DNA of 64,000 nucleotides, from NCBI GenBank assembly GCA_036417435.1, contig JAZAQT010000290.1:496001-560000 (forward strand), read 5' to 3'. The position numbers and the translations under genes were made by a program. Below the pieces are notes generated by a model. The model made no database searches. It saw only the letters and a list, made by a program, of their open reading frames with translations, and was not told the DNA's origin. Shown in pieces: positions 49,691 through 62,051 of the stretch; position 1 is the first letter of the stretch, and every line of letters begins with the position of its first letter. The DNA is from Inia geoffrensis. Its lineage: Eukaryota; Chordata; Mammalia; Artiodactyla; Iniidae.

Positions 49691-50531
49691 AGATTTTATT
49701 CCTCTTTTTTGTATTTACAGATATAAGCATGGAAATAATGTATTCATATAAATGCACGTATGTGAAGGGAAGAACCTTTTTTTCTGTTTTAATTGTTTTT
49801 TAAATTTTGAAATATATTTTAGTTTTTTATACAGCAGGTTTTTATTGGTTATCTATTTTACACTTGGTTATCTATTTATCTATTGGTTATCTATTTTATA
49901 CATATAAATGCCAATCTGAATCTCTCAACTCCTCCCACCACCTAACCCCCACAGCTTTCCCCACTTGATGTCCATATGTTTTTTTCTCTACATCTGTTGC
50001 TCTATTTCTGCCTTGCAAACTGGTTCATCTGCACAATTTTTCTAGGTTCCACATATATGAATTCATATACAATATTTGTTTTTCTCTTTCTGACATACTT
50101 CACTCTCTATGACAGTCTCTAGATCCATTGACATCTCTACAAATGATCCAACTCATTCATTCTTATGGCTGAGTAATATTCCATTTTATATATGTATCAT
50201 CTCTTTATGCATTCATGTGTCTGTGGACATTTAGGTTGCTTCCATTACCTGGCTATTATAGTGATGCAATGAACTTTGTGGTGAAAACCTCCTCTTTATT
50301 TTTGTTTTTTTTCTGGATATATGCCCAGGAGTGAGATGGCTGGATCATATGGTAATTTATGGTTAGTTTTTAAGGAACCTCCATGCTGTTCTCTATTGTA
50401 ACTGTATCAATTTACATTCCCAACAATAGTGGAAGAGGTTTCCTTTTCTCCACACCATTCGAGCCTTTGTTGTTTGCAGAATTTCTGATAATGCCCATTC
50501 TAACAGGTGTGAGGTGATACTTCATTGTTGA
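49652..50531 (-). mobile_element. 5'-truncated L1 fragment with A-tail (second copy)
   Basis: About 860 bp of L1 3' UTR and ORF2 end on the minus strand, with its A-tail as a T-run at 49,652-49,670 and AATAAA beside it. It ends in satellite at about 50,531, the same breakpoint as in copy 1. No clear target duplication was found by eye. Confidence 0.85.
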
Positions 50532-51249
50532 GTTTATTTCTTTGAGCAAGGAGTAGGTCCTGTCTATTACATACTTGGCTTATGGAATGGTTTTTGGGCT
50601 AATTTCAATCTCTGGTTTTATGACGCACCCCAACTCAACTTTCCCCTTAAAAAAAGCATAAGATTGTTTCCTAAAAGTGAGACTCTGTTGTGTTTTGTAA
50701 TTCAGTTCATGTGTAGCCAAGTTTACATTCCCTTTATTAGTGATAACTTATAAGAATTTTCTTTTTCTGTGTGACTTATTTCACATAGAATCATCGTACT
50801 GGAATCCATTCATTTTGCTTCTACAGGCCTGATTACATTAATATCACTGTTGAGTGATATTTCATTATACAAAAGAAGCACAAGGTCTTTATCCATTTTT
50901 TTCTGTCCAGGATATATAAGTTGTACTGTAGTGGACATTGCTGAAAACACAGCAGTCCTAAATATTGGGGTGGCTGTGTCTTCCTCCTTTAAATTTTCCT
51001 AAGCTATAGGGCCATAAGTGGAAGTGCCCTAGGCTCTGTGGCTTTGATTTTTAGATGTTTCAGGAAACACCATACACATCTCCACAGTACTCGTTGGCAA
51101 TTTACATCCCGCCAATCAGCGTAACCAAGCTCCCTGTACTCCATGGCCAGTCCTGTCTCTCGGGATTTTACACTTTTTTCAGACGACACTTTAAAGCGGT
51201 GGGAAGTGAGGCTTCATTGTAGTGCAAATTTCCATTACAGGCTTGTTTG

Positions 51250-51320
51250 TTGGCCAAAAAGAGGGTATGCGTTTTTTCTGGAATATATTCAGGAAAAAAC
51301 ACATACGCCCTTTTTGGCTA
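51250..51320. mobile_element. Palindromic mariner-like MITE 7
   Basis: Arms ttggccaaaaagagggtatg and catacgccctttttggctaa. Homologue of 40,844 but with a better preserved centre (ggaatatattcagg). Confidence 0.65.
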
Positions 51321-52271
51321 AGTGTATCATTGTCGAAGTGCTGCCTCTTTTCCTTTACTTTCAGAGCAATTTTAATCTACCACAGGATATCTGTTTTCTG
51401 CAATTCTGCCTCGCGTTCAAGTCCTCTTCACAGCCTTCCTTCAATATATTTTTGGATGATAGGGGTCATGTGTAATTGTGCAGGATTGTGAATTACAGTG
51501 TTCAAAAAGCTCCTTTTTTCAACTAGCTTCCTTGTGAGCTGACTGCAAAACCGAAGAATTGCTTCAGGCCCTAACCTGGTTCTGGCAAGGCACGCTGAGC
51601 CTTTGGTGAATTCTTCTCCCTGGTGGGAAATCAGAGTTCAATGTGCCCGTCCAAACACATAGAGATAGTCCCTCATTGGATCTCCTTATTCCTGGTCATC
51701 TTCTACAGAAATTACTAACTGTGAAACCGTTCATCTGGAGCAGTGTTTATACTCCCGGTGTTAGTGATATGTTGTGATGTTTCTTTTTCTGTGTGACTTA
51801 TTTCACTTAGAAGCATCGTACCTACATCCACTCATTATGCTGCTACTGGTCTGTTGCCATTGATTTCGTTGTTGAGTGATATTCCATTGTAGGGATGTAC
51901 CACAACTTCTATATCCATTTTTCTCTTTCTGGGCTATTAAAGTTGTACCATAGTCAAGGTTCCCGTACACAGAGAAGCTCCAGACTTTGGTGTGGCTGGG
52001 TCTTTTTCATTTAAATTTTCCGAATCTATAGCACCATAAGTGGAAGTGCCCTAGGCTCTCTAGCTTGTTTTTTTCTTTGTTCCAGGAAACACCATCCACT
52101 TCTCCAGAGTGGCTGTTGGCAATTTACATCCCGCCCATGAGCATAAAAAGGATGCCGGTTCTCCATGGCCTGTCCTCCTCTCTGGATTTTACACTTTTTT
52201 CGGACGGCCCTTTTGATCGGTGGGAAGTGAGACTTGCTTGTGGTGGGGATTTCCATTGCAGGCTTGCTTGG

Positions 52272-52343
52272 TTGGCCAAAAAGGGCATATGCGTTTTTTC
52301 CTGAATATATTCAGGAAAAAACGCATATGCCCTTTTTGGCCAA
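52272..52343. mobile_element. Palindromic mariner-like MITE 8, a perfect 72-bp palindrome
   Basis: Every base from ttggccaaaaagggcatatg to catatgccctttttggccaa pairs with its mirror, 36 bp per arm with no spacer. It is the best preserved of the ten copies. Confidence 0.75.
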
Positions 52344-54008
52344 GTGCATCACTGTCAAACTGCTGCCTTTTTTTCCTATTCTTACAGAGCAATTCTTATC
52401 TACCCCCTGATATCTTTTTTCTGCAATTCTGTGTCGAGTTCAAGTCCTCTTCACAGCCTGCCTTCAATAAATTTTTGGATGATAGGGGTCATTTGGAACT
52501 CTGCAGTATTGTGAGTTACAGTGCCAAAGAACTCCTTTTCTCAACTCGCTTTCTTTTGAGCTGACCGCAAACCCGAAGAATTGTTTAAGGCCCTAATCTC
52601 GTTCCGGCATGGCACGCTGACCCTTTGGTGAATTCTTCTTCCTGTAGGGAAATCAGAGTTCAATGTGCCCGTCCAAACACATCGAGTTAGCCGCTCATTG
52701 GTTCTCCTTATTCCTGTTCATCTTCCACGGAAATTGCAAACTGTGCCAAACAAGATGTCAAAGGCACTGACTCTCCAAGTGGGGAGAATGTTAATATTGC
52801 ATCTGGAAAGGTGAACTCGAGTACCAGGGGGCGAAAATGGCGATGAGTTTTAGAAATTTTGCCTGATCACTTCGTGGACCATATTCTGGGTTTTCCATGC
52901 ATATTTTAGCTGAAGGATAAATCCCTTAAACGTGGAGATTTGGGACCCGTGGAATGGGAACCATGCACCATTACCTCAAAGGGTCTGCATTCCCTCACCA
53001 ATAGTATCAGCCCCAAGTGTCCAGCCTTATCTCTCCCACAGCTGTGGATGTAGAGGTGGTAAATCCAAGATTCCTCACAATCCCAGAAGGACTTATTTAA
53101 GAATTTCTCTCTATTTCACAGTCCTTGTGATTTCTTTTTCAAATTTATTTTTATAAGGGGATTTAGCTACTTTACACTGCTGTGTGTATGCTGCTCTACA
53201 CAAATGATTTTCTTATGGAGACCTATAAATGTACGGGTTTTAATTTTCTTCATAGTCAGGTATATTCCTAGGTTTTGAATATGGGGTGTTAAGTCCATTT
53301 GGTAGAGCGAGGAGTAGTTCTTGTCTAATATATATTTGGCTTATGGAATGGTATCTGTCCTAATGTCAACATCTGGTTTTATGCAGCCTCCCCACTCTCC
53401 TTTCCCCTTAAGCAAGCATAAGTTTCTTTTGTAAATGTGAGACTCTGTTGTGTTTTGTAATGCAGTTCACGTGTTGCTGTGTTTACATTCCCGGTATTAG
53501 TGATATCTTATGATGTTTCTTTTTCTGTGTGACTTATTTCACTTAGAATCATCGTAACTAAATCCACTCATTATGCTGCTACTGGTCTGTTGCCATTGAT
53601 TTCATTGTTGAGTGATATTCCAATGTAGGGATGTACCACAACTTCTATATCCATTTTTCTCTTTCTGGGCTATTGAAGTTGTACCATAGTCAAGTTTCCC
53701 GTACACAGAGCAGCCCCAAACTTTGGTGTGGCTCTGTCTTTTTCATTTAAATTTTCCGAATCTATAGCACCATAAGTGGAAGTGCCCTAGGCTCTCTAAC
53801 TTGGTTTTTTCTTTGTTCCAGGAAACACCATCCACTTCTCCAGAGTGGCTGTTGGCAATTTACATCCCACCCATCAGCATAACAAGGCTGCCGGTTCTCC
53901 ATGGCCTGTCCTGCCTCTCTGGATTTTACACTTTTTTCGGACGGCCCTTTTGATCGGTGGGAAGTGAGACTTCCTTGTAGTGCGGATTTCCATTGCAGGC
54001 TTGCTTGG

Positions 54009-54080
54009 ATGGCCAAAAAGGGCGTATGCGTTTTTTCCTGAATATATTCTGGAAAAAACGCATACGTCATTTTTGGCCAA
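54009..54080. mobile_element. Palindromic mariner-like MITE 9
   Basis: Arms atggccaaaaagggcgtatg and catacgtcatttttggccaa, with a centre mismatch (attctgg). Confidence 0.65.
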
Positions 54081-55741
54081 GTGCATCACTGTCGAACTGC
54101 TGCCTCTTTTCCTACGCTTTCAGAGCAATTCTTATTTACCACCTGATATCTGTTTTCTGCAATTCTGTGTCGCGTTCAAGTCCTCTTCACAGCCTTCCTT
54201 CCAAAAAATTTTGAATGATAGCGGTAATTTGGAACTCTGCAGGATTGTGAGTTACAGTGCCAAAAATCTCCTTTTCTCAACTCGCTTTCTTGTGAGCTGA
54301 CAGCAAACCCGAAGAATTTCTTCAGGCCCTAATCTCGTTGTGGCATGGCATGCTGAGCCTTTGGTGAATTCTTCTTCCTTTAGGGAAATCAGAGTTCAAT
54401 GTGCCCGTCCAAACACATCGAGTTAGCCGCTCATTGGTTCTCCTTATGCCTGTTCATCTTCCACAGAAATTGCAAACTGTGGGAAACAAGAGGTCAAAGG
54501 CACTGACTCTCCAAGTGGGGAGAATATTAATATCGCCTCTGGAACGGCGAACTCGAGTACCAGGGGGCGAAAATGGCGATGAGTTTTAGAAATTTTGCCT
54601 GACCACTTCGTGGACCATATTCTGGGATTTCCATGCATATTTTAGCTGAAGGATAAATCCCTTAAACGTGGAGATTTGGGACCCGTGGAATGGGAACCAT
54701 GCACCATTACCTCAAAGGGTCTGCATTCCCTCACCAATAGTATCAGCCCCAAGTGTCCAGTCTTATCTCTCCCCCAGCTGTGAATGTAGAGGTGGTAAAT
54801 CCAAGATTCCTCACAAGGCCTGAAGGACTTATTTAATAATTTATCTCTATTTGACAGTCCTTGTGTTTTCTTTTTCAAATTTTTTTTATATGGGATTTAG
54901 CTTATTTACACTGCTGTGTGTATGCTGCTGTACACAAATGATTTTCTTATGGAGATCTATAAATGTATGGGTTTTAATTTTCTTCATAGTCAGGTATATT
55001 CTTAGGTTTTGAATACGGTGTGTTGAGTCCATTTGGTTGACCGAGGAGTAGGTCTTGTCTAATATATATTTGGCTTATGGAATGGTATCTGTCCTAATGT
55101 CAACCTCTGGTTTTATGCAGCTTCCCCACCTTCCTTTCCCCTTAAGCAAGCATAAGTTTCTTTTGTAAATGTGAGACACTGTTGTGTTTTGAAATGCAGT
55201 TCATGCGTAGTCGTGTTTACATTCCCGGTATTAGTGATATCTTATGAAGTTTCTTTTTCTGTGTGACTATTTCACTTAGAATCATCGTAACTATATCCAC
55301 TCATTATGCTGCTACTGTCCTGTTGCCCTTGATTTCATTGTTGAGTGATATTCCATTGTAGGGATGTACCACAACTTCTATATCCATTTTTCTCTTTCTG
55401 GGCTATTGAAGTTGTACCATAGTCAAGGTTCCCGAACACAGAGCAGCCCCAAACTTTGGTGTGGCTGTGTCTTTTTCATTTCAATTTTCCGAATGTAGAG
55501 CACCATAAGTGGAAGTGCCCTAGGCTCTCTAGCTTGGTTTTTTCTTTGTTTCAGGAAACACAATCCACTTCTCCAGAGTCGCTGTTGGCAATTTACATCC
55601 CGCCAATCAGCAAAACAAGGCTTCCGGTTCTCCGTGACCTGTCCTGCCTCTCTGGATTTTATACTTTTTTCTGACGGCCCTTTTGATCGGTGGGAAGTGA
55701 GACTTCCTTGTAGTGCAGATTTCCATTGCAGGCTTGCTTGG

Positions 55742-55813
55742 TTGCCCAAAATGGGCGTATGCGTTTTTTCCTGAATATATTCAGGAAAAAATGCATACGC
55801 CATTTTTGGCGAA
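55742..55813. mobile_element. Palindromic mariner-like MITE 10
   Basis: Arms ttgcccaaaatgggcgtatg and catacgccatttttggcgaa around cctgaatatattcagg, with point changes in both ends. Confidence 0.65.
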
Positions 55814-56585
55814 GTGCATCACTGTCGAACTGCTGCCTCTTTTCCTCCGCTTTCAGAGCAATTCTTATCTACCACCTGATACCTGTTTTCTGCCATTATG
55901 CGTCGCGTTCAAGTCCTATTCACAGCCTTCCTTCAATAAATTTTTGGATGATAGGGGTCATTTGGAAATCTGCAGGATTGTGAGTTACAGTGCCAAAAAT
56001 CTCCTTTTCTCAACTTGCTTTCTTGTGAGCTGACCGCAAACCCAAAGAATTGCTTCAGGCCCTAATCTCGTTCTGGCATGGAACGCTGAGCCTTTGGTGA
56101 ATTCTTCTTCCTGTAGGGAAATCAGAGTTCAATGTGCCCGTCCAAACACATCGAGTTAGCCGCTCATTGGTTCTCCTTATTCCTGTTCATCGTCCACAGA
56201 AATTGCAAACAGTGAGCAACAAGAGGTCAAAGGCACTGACTCTCCAAGTTGGGAGAATGTTAATATCGCATCTGGAACGGCGAACTCGAGTACCAGGGGG
56301 AGAAAATGGCGATGAGTTTTAGAAATTTTGCCTGATCACTTCGTGGACCATATTCTGGGTTTTCCATGCATATTTTAGCTGAATGATAAATCCATTAAAC
56401 GTGGAGATTTGGGACCCGTGGAAAGGGAACCATGCACCATTACCTCAAAGGGTCTGCATTCCCTCACCAATAGTATCAGCCCCAAGTGTCCAGCCTTATC
56501 TCTCCCCCAGCTGTGAATGTAGAGGTGGTAAATCCAAGATTCCTCACAAGCCCTGAAGGACTTATTTAAGAATTTCTCTCTATTT

Positions 56586-56871
56586 CACAGTCCTTGTGTT
56601 TTCTTTTCAAATTTATTTTTATAAGAGGATTTAGCTTATTTACACTGCTGTGTGTATGCTGCTGTACACAAATAATTTTCTTATGGAGACCTATAAATGT
56701 ATGGGTTTTTTTTTTTTTCAGCTTACAACACAGTCCTTGTGTTTTCTTTTCAAATTTATTTTTATAAGAGGATTTAGCTTATTTACACTGCTGTGTGTAT
56801 GCTGCTGTACACAAATAATTTTCTTATGGAGACCTATAAATGTATGGGTTTTTTTTTTTTTTTTCAGCTTA
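56586..56871 (+). repeat. 143-bp tandem duplication beside L1 copy 2
   Basis: cacagtccttgtgttttctt at 56,586 recurs at 56,729. Both copies end in a T-run followed by cagcttacaa, and the second T-run is longer. The duplication is within the satellite unit, just before the L1 3' end. Confidence 0.9.
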
Positions 56872-57269
56872 CAAACTTCTTTTATTTTTTATTTATTTTT
56901 TTTTTAACATATTTATTGGGTTAAAATTGCTCTACAATGGTGTGTCAGTTTCTACTTTACAATAAAGTGAATCAGTTATATATATACAGACGTTCACATA
57001 TTTCTTCCCTCTTGCGTATCTCTCCTTCCTTCCCTCCTTATCCCACCCCTCCAGGCAGTCACAAAGCACCGAGCAGATATCCCTGTGCCAAGCGGCTGCT
57101 TCCCATTAGCTATCTACCTTACGTTTGTTAGTATATATATGTCCATGCCCCTCCCTCGCCCTCTCATAGCTCACCCCTCCCCCTCCCCATATCCTCAAGT
57201 CCGTTCTCCAGTAGGTCTGTGTCTTTATTCCTGTCTTACCCCTAGGTTCTTCATAACATTTTTTTTTTC

Positions 57270-60200
57270 TTAAATTCCATATATATGTGTTAGCATACGG
57301 TATTTGTCTTTGTCTTTCTGACTTACTTCACTCTGTATGACAGACTCGAGGTCTATCCACCTCATTACAAATAGCTCAATTTCGTTTCTTTTTAATGCTG
57401 AGTAATATTCCATTGTGTATATGTGCCACATCTTCTTTATCCATTCATCTGACGATGGGCACTTAGGTTGTTTCCATCCCCGGGCTATTGTAAATAGAGC
57501 TGCGATGAACATTTTGGTACACGCCTCTTTTTCAATTTTGGTTTTCTCAGGGTATATGCCCAGTAGTGGGATTGCTGGGTCATATGGTAGTTCTATTTTT
57601 AGTTTTTTAAGGAACCTCCATACTGTTCTCCATAGTGGCTGAACCAATTCGCATTCCCACCAGCAGTGCAAGAGGGTTCCCTTTTGTCCACACCCTCTCC
57701 AGCATTTATTGTTTCTAGATTTTTTGATGATGGCCATTCTAACTGGTGTGAGATGATATCTCATTGTAGTTTTGATTTGCATTTCTCTAATGATTAATGA
57801 TGTTGAGCATTCTTTCATGTGTTTGTTGGCAGTCTGCATATCTTCTTTGGAGAAATGTCTATTTAGGTCTTCTGCCCATTTTTGGATTGGGTTGTTTGTT
57901 TTTTTGTCATTGAGCTGCATAAGCTGCTTGTAAATTTTGGAGATTAATCCTTTGTCAGTTGCTTCATTTGCAAATATTTTCTCCCATTCTGAGGGTTGTC
58001 TTTTGGTCTTGTTTATGGTTTCCTTTGCTGTGCAAAAGCTTTGAAGTTTCATTAGGTCCCATTTGTTTATTTTTGTTTTTATTTCCATTGCTCTAGGAGG
58101 TGGGTCAAAAAGGATCTTGCTGTGATTTATGTCATAGAGTGTTCTGCCTATGTTTTCCTCTAAAAGTTTGATAGTTTCTGGCCTTACATTTAGGTCTTTA
58201 ATCCATTTTGAGCTTATTTTTGTGTATGGTGTTAGGGAGTGATCTAAGCTCATACTTTTACATGTAGCTGTCCAGTTTTCCCAGCACCACTTATTGAAGA
58301 GGCTGTCCTTTCTCCACTGTATATTCCTGCCACCATTATCAAAGATAAGGTGTCCATATGTGCGTGGGTTTATCTCTGGGCTTTCTATTCTGTTCCATTG
58401 ATCTATCGTTCTGTTTTTGTGCCAGTACCATACTGTCTTGATTACTGTAGCTTTGTAGTATAGTCTGAAGTCAGGGAGGCTGATTCCTCCAGCTCCGTTT
58501 TTCGCTCTCAAGATTGCTTTAGCTATTCGGGGTCTTTTGTGTTTCCATACAAATTGTGAAAATTTTTTTTCTAATTCTATGAAAAATGCCAGTGGCAGTT
58601 TGATAGGGATTGCATTGAATCTATAGATTGCTTTGGGTAGTAGAGTCATTTTCACAATGTTGATTCTTCCAATCCAAGAACATGGAATATCCCTCCATCT
58701 ATTTGTATCGTCTTTAATTTCTTTCATCAGTGTCTTATAATTTTCTGCATACAGGTCTTTTGTCTCCCTAGGTAGGTTTATTCCTAGGTATTTTATTCTT
58801 TTTGTTGCAATGGTAAATGGGAGTGTTTTCTTGATTTCACTTTCAGATTTTTCATCACTAGTATATAGGAATGCCAGAGATTTCTGTGCATTAATTTTGT
58901 ATCCTGCTACTTTACCAAATTCATTGATTATCTCTAGTAATTTTCTGGTAGCATCTTTAGGATTCTCTATGTATAGTATCATGTCATCTGCAAACAGTGA
59001 CAGCTTTACTTCTTCTTTTCCGATTTGGATTCCTTTTATTTCCTTTTCTTCTCTGATTGCTGTGGCTAAAACTTCCAAAACTATGTTGAATAAGAGTGGT
59101 GAGAGTGGGCATCCTTGTCTTGTTCCTGATCTTAGTGGAAATGCTTTCAGTTTTTCACCATTGAGGATGATGTTGGCTGTGGGTTTGTCATATATGGCCT
59201 TTATTATGTTGAGGAAAGGTCCCTCTATGCCTACTTTCTGTAGGGTTTTTATCATAAATGGGTGTTGAATTTTGTCAAAAGCTTTCTCTGCATCTATTGA
59301 GATGATCATATGGTTTTTCTCCTTCAATTTGTTAATATGGTGTATCACATTGATAGACTTGCGTATATTGAAGAATCCTTGCATTCCTGGAATAAACCCC
59401 ACTTGATCATGGTGTATGATCCTTTTGATGTGCTGTTGGATTCTGTTTGCTAGTATTTTGTTGAGGATTTTTGCATCTATGTTCATCAGTGATATTGGCC
59501 TGTAGTTTTCTTTCTTTGTGACATCCTTGTCTGGTTTTGGTATCAAGGTGATGGTGGCCTCGTAGAAGGAATTGGGGAGTGTTCCTCCCTCTGCTATGTT
59601 TTGGAAGAGTTTGAGAAGGATAGGTGTTAGCTCTTCTCTAAATGCTTGATAGAATTCAGCTGTGAAGCCATCTGGTCCTGGGCTTTTGTTTGTTGGAAGA
59701 TTTTTAATCACAGTTTCAATTTCAGTGTTTGTGATTGGTCTGTTCATAATTTCTATTTCTTCCTGATTCAGTCTTGGTAGTTTGTGCATTTCTAAGAATG
59801 TGTCCATTTCTTCCAGATTGTCCATTTTATTGGCATAGAGTTGCTTGTAGTAATCTCTCATGATCATTTTTATTTCTGCCGTGTCAGTTGTTACTTCTCC
59901 TTTTTCATTTCTAATTCTATTGATTTGAGTCCTCTCCCTTTTTTTCTTGATGAGTCTGGCTAATGGTTTATCTATTTTGTTTATCTTCTCAAAGAACCAA
60001 CTTTTAGTTTTATTGATCTTTGCTATTGTTTCCTTCATTTCTTTTTCATTTATTTCTGATCTGATTTTTATAATTTCTTTCCTTCTACTAAGTTTGGGGT
60101 TTTTTTGTTCTTCTTTCTCTAATTGCTTTAGGTGTAAGTTAGGTTGTTTATTCGAGATGTTTCCTGCTTCTTAAGGTGGGCTTGTATTGCTATAAACTTC

Positions 60201-61087
60201 CCTCTTAGAACTGCTTTTGCAGCATCCCATAGGTTTTGGGTCGTTGTGTCTCCATTGTCATTTGTTTCTAGGTATTTTTTTATTTCCTCTTTGATTTCTT
60301 CAGTGATCACTTCATTATTGAGTAATGTATTGTTTAGCCTCCATGTGTTTGTATTTTTTACAGATCTTTTCCTGTAATTGATATCTAGTCTCATGGCGTT
60401 GTGGTCAGAAAAGATACTTGATACAATTTCAATTTTCTTAAATTTACCAAGGCTTGATTTGTGACCCAAGATATGATCTATCCTGGAGAATGTTCCATGA
60501 GCACTTGAGAAAAATGTGTATTCTGTTGTTTTTGGATGGAGTGTCCTATAGATATCAATTAAGTCCATCTTGTTTAATGTATCATTTAAGGCTTGTGTTT
60601 CCTTATTTATTTTCATTTTGGATGATCTGTCCATTGGTGAAAGTGGGGTGTTGAAGTCCCCTACTATGAATGTATTACTGTCGATTTCCCCTTTTATGGC
60701 TGTTAGTTTTTGCCTTATGTATTGAGGTGCTCCTGTGTTAGGTGCATAAATATTTACAATTGTTATATCTTCTTCTTGGATCGATCCCTTAATCATTATG
60801 TAGTGTCCTTCTTTGTCTCTTGTAATGGTCTTTATTTTAAAGTCTATTTTGTCTGATATGAGAATTGCTACTCCAGCTTTCTTTTGATTTCCATTTGCAT
60901 GGAATATCTTTTTCCATCCCCTTACTTTCAGTCTGTATGTGTCTCTAGGTCTGAAGTGGGTCTCTTGTAGACAGCATATATATGGGTCTTGTTTTTGTAT
61001 CCATTCAGCCAATCTGTGTCTTTTGGTGGGAGCATTTAGTCCATTTACATTTAAGGTAATTATCGATATGTATGTTCCTATTCCCAT
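57270..61087 (-). pseudogene. ORF2: L1 copy 2 ORF2, one-base frameshift
   Basis: 3,818 bp against 3,819 in copy 1. A G is missing near 60,136 (gtgtaagttagg versus gtgtaaggttagg), ending the endonuclease frame after 319 codons at 60,128. The RT part from 60,038 is open for 922 residues with [10 protein letters not shown] and the C-terminal [18 protein letters not shown] intact. The position that is a stop in copy 1 reads GAA here. Endonuclease motifs [19 protein letters not shown] and SDHNAMRLD are present. Confidence 0.95.
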
Positions 61088-61145
61088 TTTCTAAATTGTT
61101 TTGGGTTCGTTGTTATAGGTCCGTTCCTTCTCTTGTGTTTCTTGT

Positions 61146-62051
61146 CTAGAGAAGTTCCTTTAGCAGTTGTTGTAAAGCTGGTTTGGTGGTGCTGAACTCT
61201 CTCAGCTTTTGCTTGTCTGTGAAGGTTTTAATTTCTCCATCAAATCTGAATGAGATCTTTGCTGGGTAGAGTAATCGTGGTTGCAGGCTTTTCTCCTTCA
61301 TCACTTTCAGTATGTCCTGCCACTCCCTTCTGGCTTGCAGAGTTTCTGCTGAGAGATCAGCTGTTAGCCTTATGGGGATTCCCTTGTGTGTTATTTGTTT
61401 TTTTTCCCTTGCTGCTTTTAATATGCTTTCTTTGTATTTAATTTTTGAGAGTTTGATTAATATGTGTCTTGGCGTATTTCTCCTTGGGTTTATCCTGTAT
61501 GGGACTCTCTCTGCTTCCTGGACTTGGTTAACTATTTCCTTTCCCATATTAGGGAAGTTTTCAACTATAATCTCTTCAAATATTTTCTCAGTCCCTTTCT
61601 TTTTCTCTTCATCCTCTGGAACCCCTATAATTCGAATGTTGGTGCGTTTAATATTGTCCCAGAGGTCTCTGAGACTGTCCTCAGTTCTTTTCATTCTTTT
61701 TTCTTTATTCTGCTCTGCAGTCGTTATTTCCACTAGTTTATCTTCCAGGTCACTTATCCGTTCTTCTGCCTCAGTTATTCTGCTATTGATCCCATCTAGT
61801 GTATTTTTCATTTCAGTTATTGTGTTGTTCATCTCTGTTTGTTTGTTCTTTAGTTCTTCTAGATCTTTGTTAAGCATTTCTTGCATCTTCTCCATCCTTG
61901 CCTCCATTCTATTTCCGAGATTCTGGATCATCTTTACTATCATTATTCTGAATTCTTTTTCAGGTAGACTGCCTATTACCTCTTCATTTGTTAGGTCTGG
62001 TGCATTTTTATCTTGCTCCTTCATCTGCTGTGTGTTTTTCTGTCTTCTCAT
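61146..62051 (-). CDS. ORF1: L1 copy 2 ORF1, intact (RNA-binding coiled-coil protein)
   Basis: An uninterrupted 301-residue frame from MRRQKNTQQMKEQ to LQQLLKELL. The N-terminus is charged, a coiled coil spans about residues 35-115 (EARMEKMQEML, then NTLDGINSRITEAEERISDLEDK in heptads), an RRM-like part follows around NIRIIGVPEDEE, and the C-terminal domain includes PRHILIKL and ARREWQDILKVMKEK. ORF1p trimers bind L1 RNA and act as nucleic-acid chaperones. The T-run that is nine long in copy 1 is eight here (61,398-61,405). Whether it is expressed is unknown; ORF2 of the same element is broken, so it could only act with a partner in trans. Confidence 0.93.
   Translation of the reverse strand: MRRQKNTQQMKEQDKNAPDLTNEEVIGSLPEKEFRIMIVKMIQNLGNRMEARMEKMQEMLNKDLEELKNKQTEMNNTITEMKNTLDGINSRITEAEERISDLEDKLVEITTAEQNKEKRMKRTEDSLRDLWDNIKRTNIRIIGVPEDEEKKKGTEKIFEEIIVENFPNMGKEIVNQVQEAERVPYRINPRRNTPRHILIKLSKIKYKESILKAAREKKQITHKGIPIRLTADLSAETLQARREWQDILKVMKEKSLQPRLLYPAKISFRFDGEIKTFTDKQKLREFSTTKPALQQLLKELL

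Larger units (their letters stand above)
42019..52426 (+). repeat. Large tandem duplication, copy 2
   Basis: A 10.4-kb copy without the L1 and with about 546 bp (49,143-49,690) that copy 1 lacks. It includes two full satellite units, the ERV1 pol fragment, L1 fragments and a shortened unit. A third repeat of the composite is not present: after 52,426 only plain satellite units follow. Confidence 0.88.
50532..56893. repeat. L1-derived 1.74-kb satellite, third block
   Basis: MITE-marked units start at 51,250, 52,272, 54,009 and 55,742, with spacings of 1,022, 1,737 and 1,733 bp. The last three units resemble each other more than the earlier ones (shared aactcgagtaccagggggcg and tggcgatgagttttagaa), so they form a local homogenised group. 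The final unit is cut by L1 copy 2. Open frames of 60-126 codons here come from the old L1 part and are not genes. Confidence 0.85.
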
